Shown here in pieces: positions 43,901 to 45,248 of a stretch of 45,248 nt of DNA. The notes beneath the pieces are model-generated. The model was not told the DNA's origin. It was given only the letters and a program-made list of their open reading frames with translations, and ran no database searches. The translations under genes were made by a program, and so were the position numbers. This stretch comes from Chitinophaga pinensis (GTDB taxonomy: Bacteria; Bacteroidota; Bacteroidia; UBA4408), in assembly GCA_945872355.1 (NCBI GenBank), contig CAMBZU010000020.1:1-45248 (forward strand). Direction: 5' to 3'. Numbering within the stretch: the first letter of the stretch is position 1; each line of letters starts with the position of its first letter.

Positions 43901-45248
43901 CGCTTGTAAATGCCGGTGTAGCCACTAAACTACCATTTAAAATAGTAAAATAAGCATCACTTAAGTCAAAAACAGTAGTTGGATTGGTAGCGGACTGCAC
44001 TCTTAATAACACAGTACTTGAATTGATGGTATTTGGTACAATCCAATTGTAGCTGTTTCCTGTTGTCGCGTAATTGGTCACAATGTTTGTCCATGATGCA
44101 CCTGCATTAAGCGAATAAGCAATATTATAGGTGCTAATGGCACTTGTTTGATTCCATGTAATTGTTTTTGTTTGGCAACCATAGAGTGTATCTGCAATTC
44201 CATTAGGACTTGTTAAAGTTATTGATGCTGCAGTTGGGCTGATGATAAAAGCAATATCACTTGTATCTGCCTTACAAAAGTTAATGTTATCTCTTACCAG
44301 AATTCTACAATTGTTTGATGCTGCAGCAGGCACTAACCAAGGATAAGTATTATTTGAAGTGTTATAACCTGTAACAATATTTGTAAAACTTGTACCTCCA
44401 TTAACTGAATAAAAAATGTCATATAAGTTAGAAATACCATCGCTCGACCATTGAATATTGTATGTAGTGCCAATTTGCATAATACCGCCAAAATTAGGTT
44501 GTATGATAGTTACAGGTTTTGTGATCGTAAAAACATTGTCGCTCGCATCGCTAAAAGAAGTAGAAGATGGTGTAACTCTAACCAAAGCTTGTGTTGTAGG
44601 TGTATTTGGAATACTCCAATTATATGTTGCTGGATTACTGCTTGTGCTCCATGAATTGGTAATGGTGGTCCATGTTGTACCATTATTTAATGAATATTCA
44701 ATAACATAATTTGTCCATGCTGGTGACCTATCAAAAGTAATTGACGTAACTGTACAACCTCCCCAAATGGTTACACCATTATTTCCATTTGGTGTGATAA
44801 TAGTTACTGCAGGTTTAATGGTAAAATTGGCATTACTTACATCAAACACATTTAAATCGGCTGTGTTGCTCACTCTAATTAAACAGTTAGTAGATGAAAC
44901 GTTTGGCACAGTCCAGTTTTGTGATCCATCATTGGTAGTGCTGGTTGTAATGTTTATCCAGGTTACCCCATTATCAATAGAGTAATCTAATCTAACTGTA
45001 GAAAAATAAGTAGCAGCATTCCATGTAATTGCATTTACTGTTCCTGCATAATAAGTTTCGCCACCATTTGGAGTTAATACAATTGGAGTAGCAGGAGAAA
45101 TTGTAAACACCGCATTGCTCACATCAAACTTACATATATTTACAAAATCGATTACTTTAATTAAACAGTTAGTGCTAGGAGAGTTAGGCACATTCCAGTT
45201 GTAAGAGTTTCCAGTAACATTGCTTGCAATAGTAGTCCAATTTGTTCC
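40929..45248 (-). CDS. Giant T9SS-exported repeat surface protein, 3' part (5' end outside window)
   Basis: The frame stays open through base 45248, so the N-terminus lies right of the window; the GTG at 45191 is internal. From the N-terminal side: one partial and four complete Kre9/KNH-like Ig-type units of about 90 residues (PNGGETYYAG, then YSIDNGVTW, WTVPNVSSTNC), a divergent Ig-like domain, two 95-residue Ig-like units, seven PKD-like units of about 83 residues with WTLPNGWTGTS (about 41420-43170), one unit of the 75-residue type seen in the two proteins at the left end, and a type A T9SS sorting domain (YPNPGNG near 41145). It should be surface-exposed or released. Ligand unknown. Confidence 0.92.
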   Translation of the reverse strand, partial: GTNWTTIASNVTGNSYNWNVPNSPSTNCLIKVIDFVNICKFDVSNAVFTISPATPIVLTPNGGETYYAGTVNAITWNAATYFSTVRLDYSIDNGVTWINITTSTTNDGSQNWTVPNVSSTNCLIRVSNTADLNVFDVSNANFTIKPAVTIITPNGNNGVTIWGGCTVTSITFDRSPAWTNYVIEYSLNNGTTWTTITNSWSTSSNPATYNWSIPNTPTTQALVRVTPSSTSFSDASDNVFTITKPVTIIQPNFGGIMQIGTTYNIQWSSDGISNLYDIFYSVNGGTSFTNIVTGYNTSNNTYPWLVPAAASNNCRILVRDNINFCKADTSDIAFIISPTAASITLTSPNGIADTLYGCQTKTITWNQTSAISTYNIAYSLNAGASWTNIVTNYATTGNSYNWIVPNTINSSTVLLRVQSATNPTTVFDLSDAYFTILNGSLVATPAFTSVCTSIPVQLNATGGSNYSWSPTAGLNNPNIANPIATPSSNTTYIVQSTNGSCVLSDTVVVQVTTGGTTASVAITSIPTGSICAGTSVTFTATPQNGGTTPVYVWKVNGITVGTNSTTYTSTTLNNNDIVTCVMTSNLPCVAGSPATSNGITMSVSPIANPSVSIQTTPATAICQGVNVTFTAIPVNGGVNPVYQWKLNGANVGSGGLTYSNAGLNNGDIITVEITANSGCATQPTATSANTVITVNALPSTPGAIVGSANQCAGQIVSYSVPSIVGATSYQWTLPNGWTGTSTTNTISVTVGPNGGNISVNGVNTCGNGGVQTLSVNVNSTPITPTSILGNTTICASSLQTYSVNPIVGATSYTWTLPNGWTGSSTTNSINVTSGVNGGNITVTANSSCGNSNPQTISITINNVPSAPGPIAGLTTICAGANQTYTVNQIAGATGYNWTLPNGWTGTSNNNSINITAGSVGGNIAVTASFACGTSLPQTLSVAVQNTPVLTGSITGNNNVCEGSLSNYSISPISGASNYIWNAPNDWSYTSNSNSVNMNVGSTSGSVTIAVENGCGISNTLTLNINVSTVPTQPSQISGNTTLCGGSNNNYSIASVSTASSYTWTLPSDWTGTSNSNSINALAGSSSGNISVTANNTCGSSIPQTLTVTTNNAPAIPSIINGSTTICENATETYSVNPDPNATIYSWALPNGWTGTSNSPTILVSANTVGGAISVTASNSCGVSPTQTLSISVTNVPPTLDPIIGSTALCAGTTTYAVPIMAGAASYEWNLPIGWTGTSTTNSIDVTTSAGTGTIQVSAVNGCGNSVPQTLAVTINAVPNVILDLTPIAIQCSSETAVTLVGGTPAGGVYAGSSVGGGIFNPSLAGVGNHIIQYSFVDANACSAFAYDTIMVDVCIGVDEIANTSMKAYPNPGNGLLNIVVDGKLNLIPCEIYNAAGMSVKSLILSNTNSIIDLSEFANGLYFIKMQVDGKLETVRYIKN
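41420..43170 (-). repeat. Seven in-frame PKD-like units of about 249 bp
   Basis: Seven consecutive units share ICxG near the start, ATSYxWTLPNGWTGTS in the centre and a CG-x-S-x-PQTLS close. Each carries two Cys residues. Unit identity is moderate, so the array is older than the near-identical repeat at base 1. Confidence 0.85.

Overview
This window is chromosomal DNA of a Bacteroidota bacterium, probably a Chitinophagales- or Sphingobacteriia-like lineage. The order is inference only. The evidence is: AT-rich sequence, no recurrent Shine-Dalgarno motif, several candidate promoters of the Bacteroidota form TAnnTTTG, three very large repeat proteins of which all three end in a type A C-terminal sorting domain for the type IX secretion system (T9SS), and Bacteroidota-typical families (DUF6029, Omp28-like, DUF4271, PorT-like barrel, PD40/TPR protein, RecQ with an extended C-terminus).

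Layout. 1-8404 (+): the 3' part of one giant T9SS surface protein, then a complete paralogue with the same domain order. 8425-12049 (+): a strong terminator, then a compact run ribD, EamA-type transporter, yigZ, rluD. 12179-15884 (+): a TPR/PD40 envelope protein, a DnaQ-like exonuclease and a glycosyltransferase. 16003-20914 (-): a redox and outer-membrane cluster (TlpA-like thioredoxin, DUF6029 barrel, Omp28-like lipoprotein with CPNC, PorT-like barrel), followed by ubiX and a second TlpA-like thioredoxin. 21023-23086 (-): phosphatidylserine decarboxylase and glutamate dehydrogenase. 23421-23870 (+): a J-domain/KTSC protein, followed by a 512-bp gene-poor gap holding palindromes and a short gene-end remnant. 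24383-29408 (-): two TPM proteins, LemA, a small orphan, a GNAT acetyltransferase and RecQ. 29538-31718 (+): kdsD, an MBL-fold hydrolase and pth. 31832-32059 (-): a small charged protein. 32447-34279 (+): crotonase and rlmN. 34313-38406 (-): APC permease, rnpA, hemD with a histone-like tail, DUF4271. 38493-40241 (+): aspS. 40261-40905: a four-copy noncoding tandem repeat. 40929-45248 (-): the 3' part of a third giant T9SS protein, cut by the window edge.

How the genes fit together. Most single genes are housekeeping (riboflavin, heme, phosphatidylethanolamine and Kdo precursors; tRNA and rRNA modification and processing; DNA repair). The accessory content lies in the cell envelope: T9SS-exported repeat proteins at both ends, a PorE-like protein without its OmpA domain, and the 16-21 kb minus-strand cluster in which two thioredoxin-like proteins and a CxxC lipoprotein sit beside a large beta-barrel that itself has a C-terminal CX4C pair. 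That cluster is the best candidate here for an uncharacterised system. The second most unusual item is a uroporphyrinogen-III synthase fused to about 150 residues of Lys/Ala/Pro-rich 15-residue repeats resembling histone H1 tails. No tRNA, rRNA, CRISPR array, transposase or phage gene was seen.
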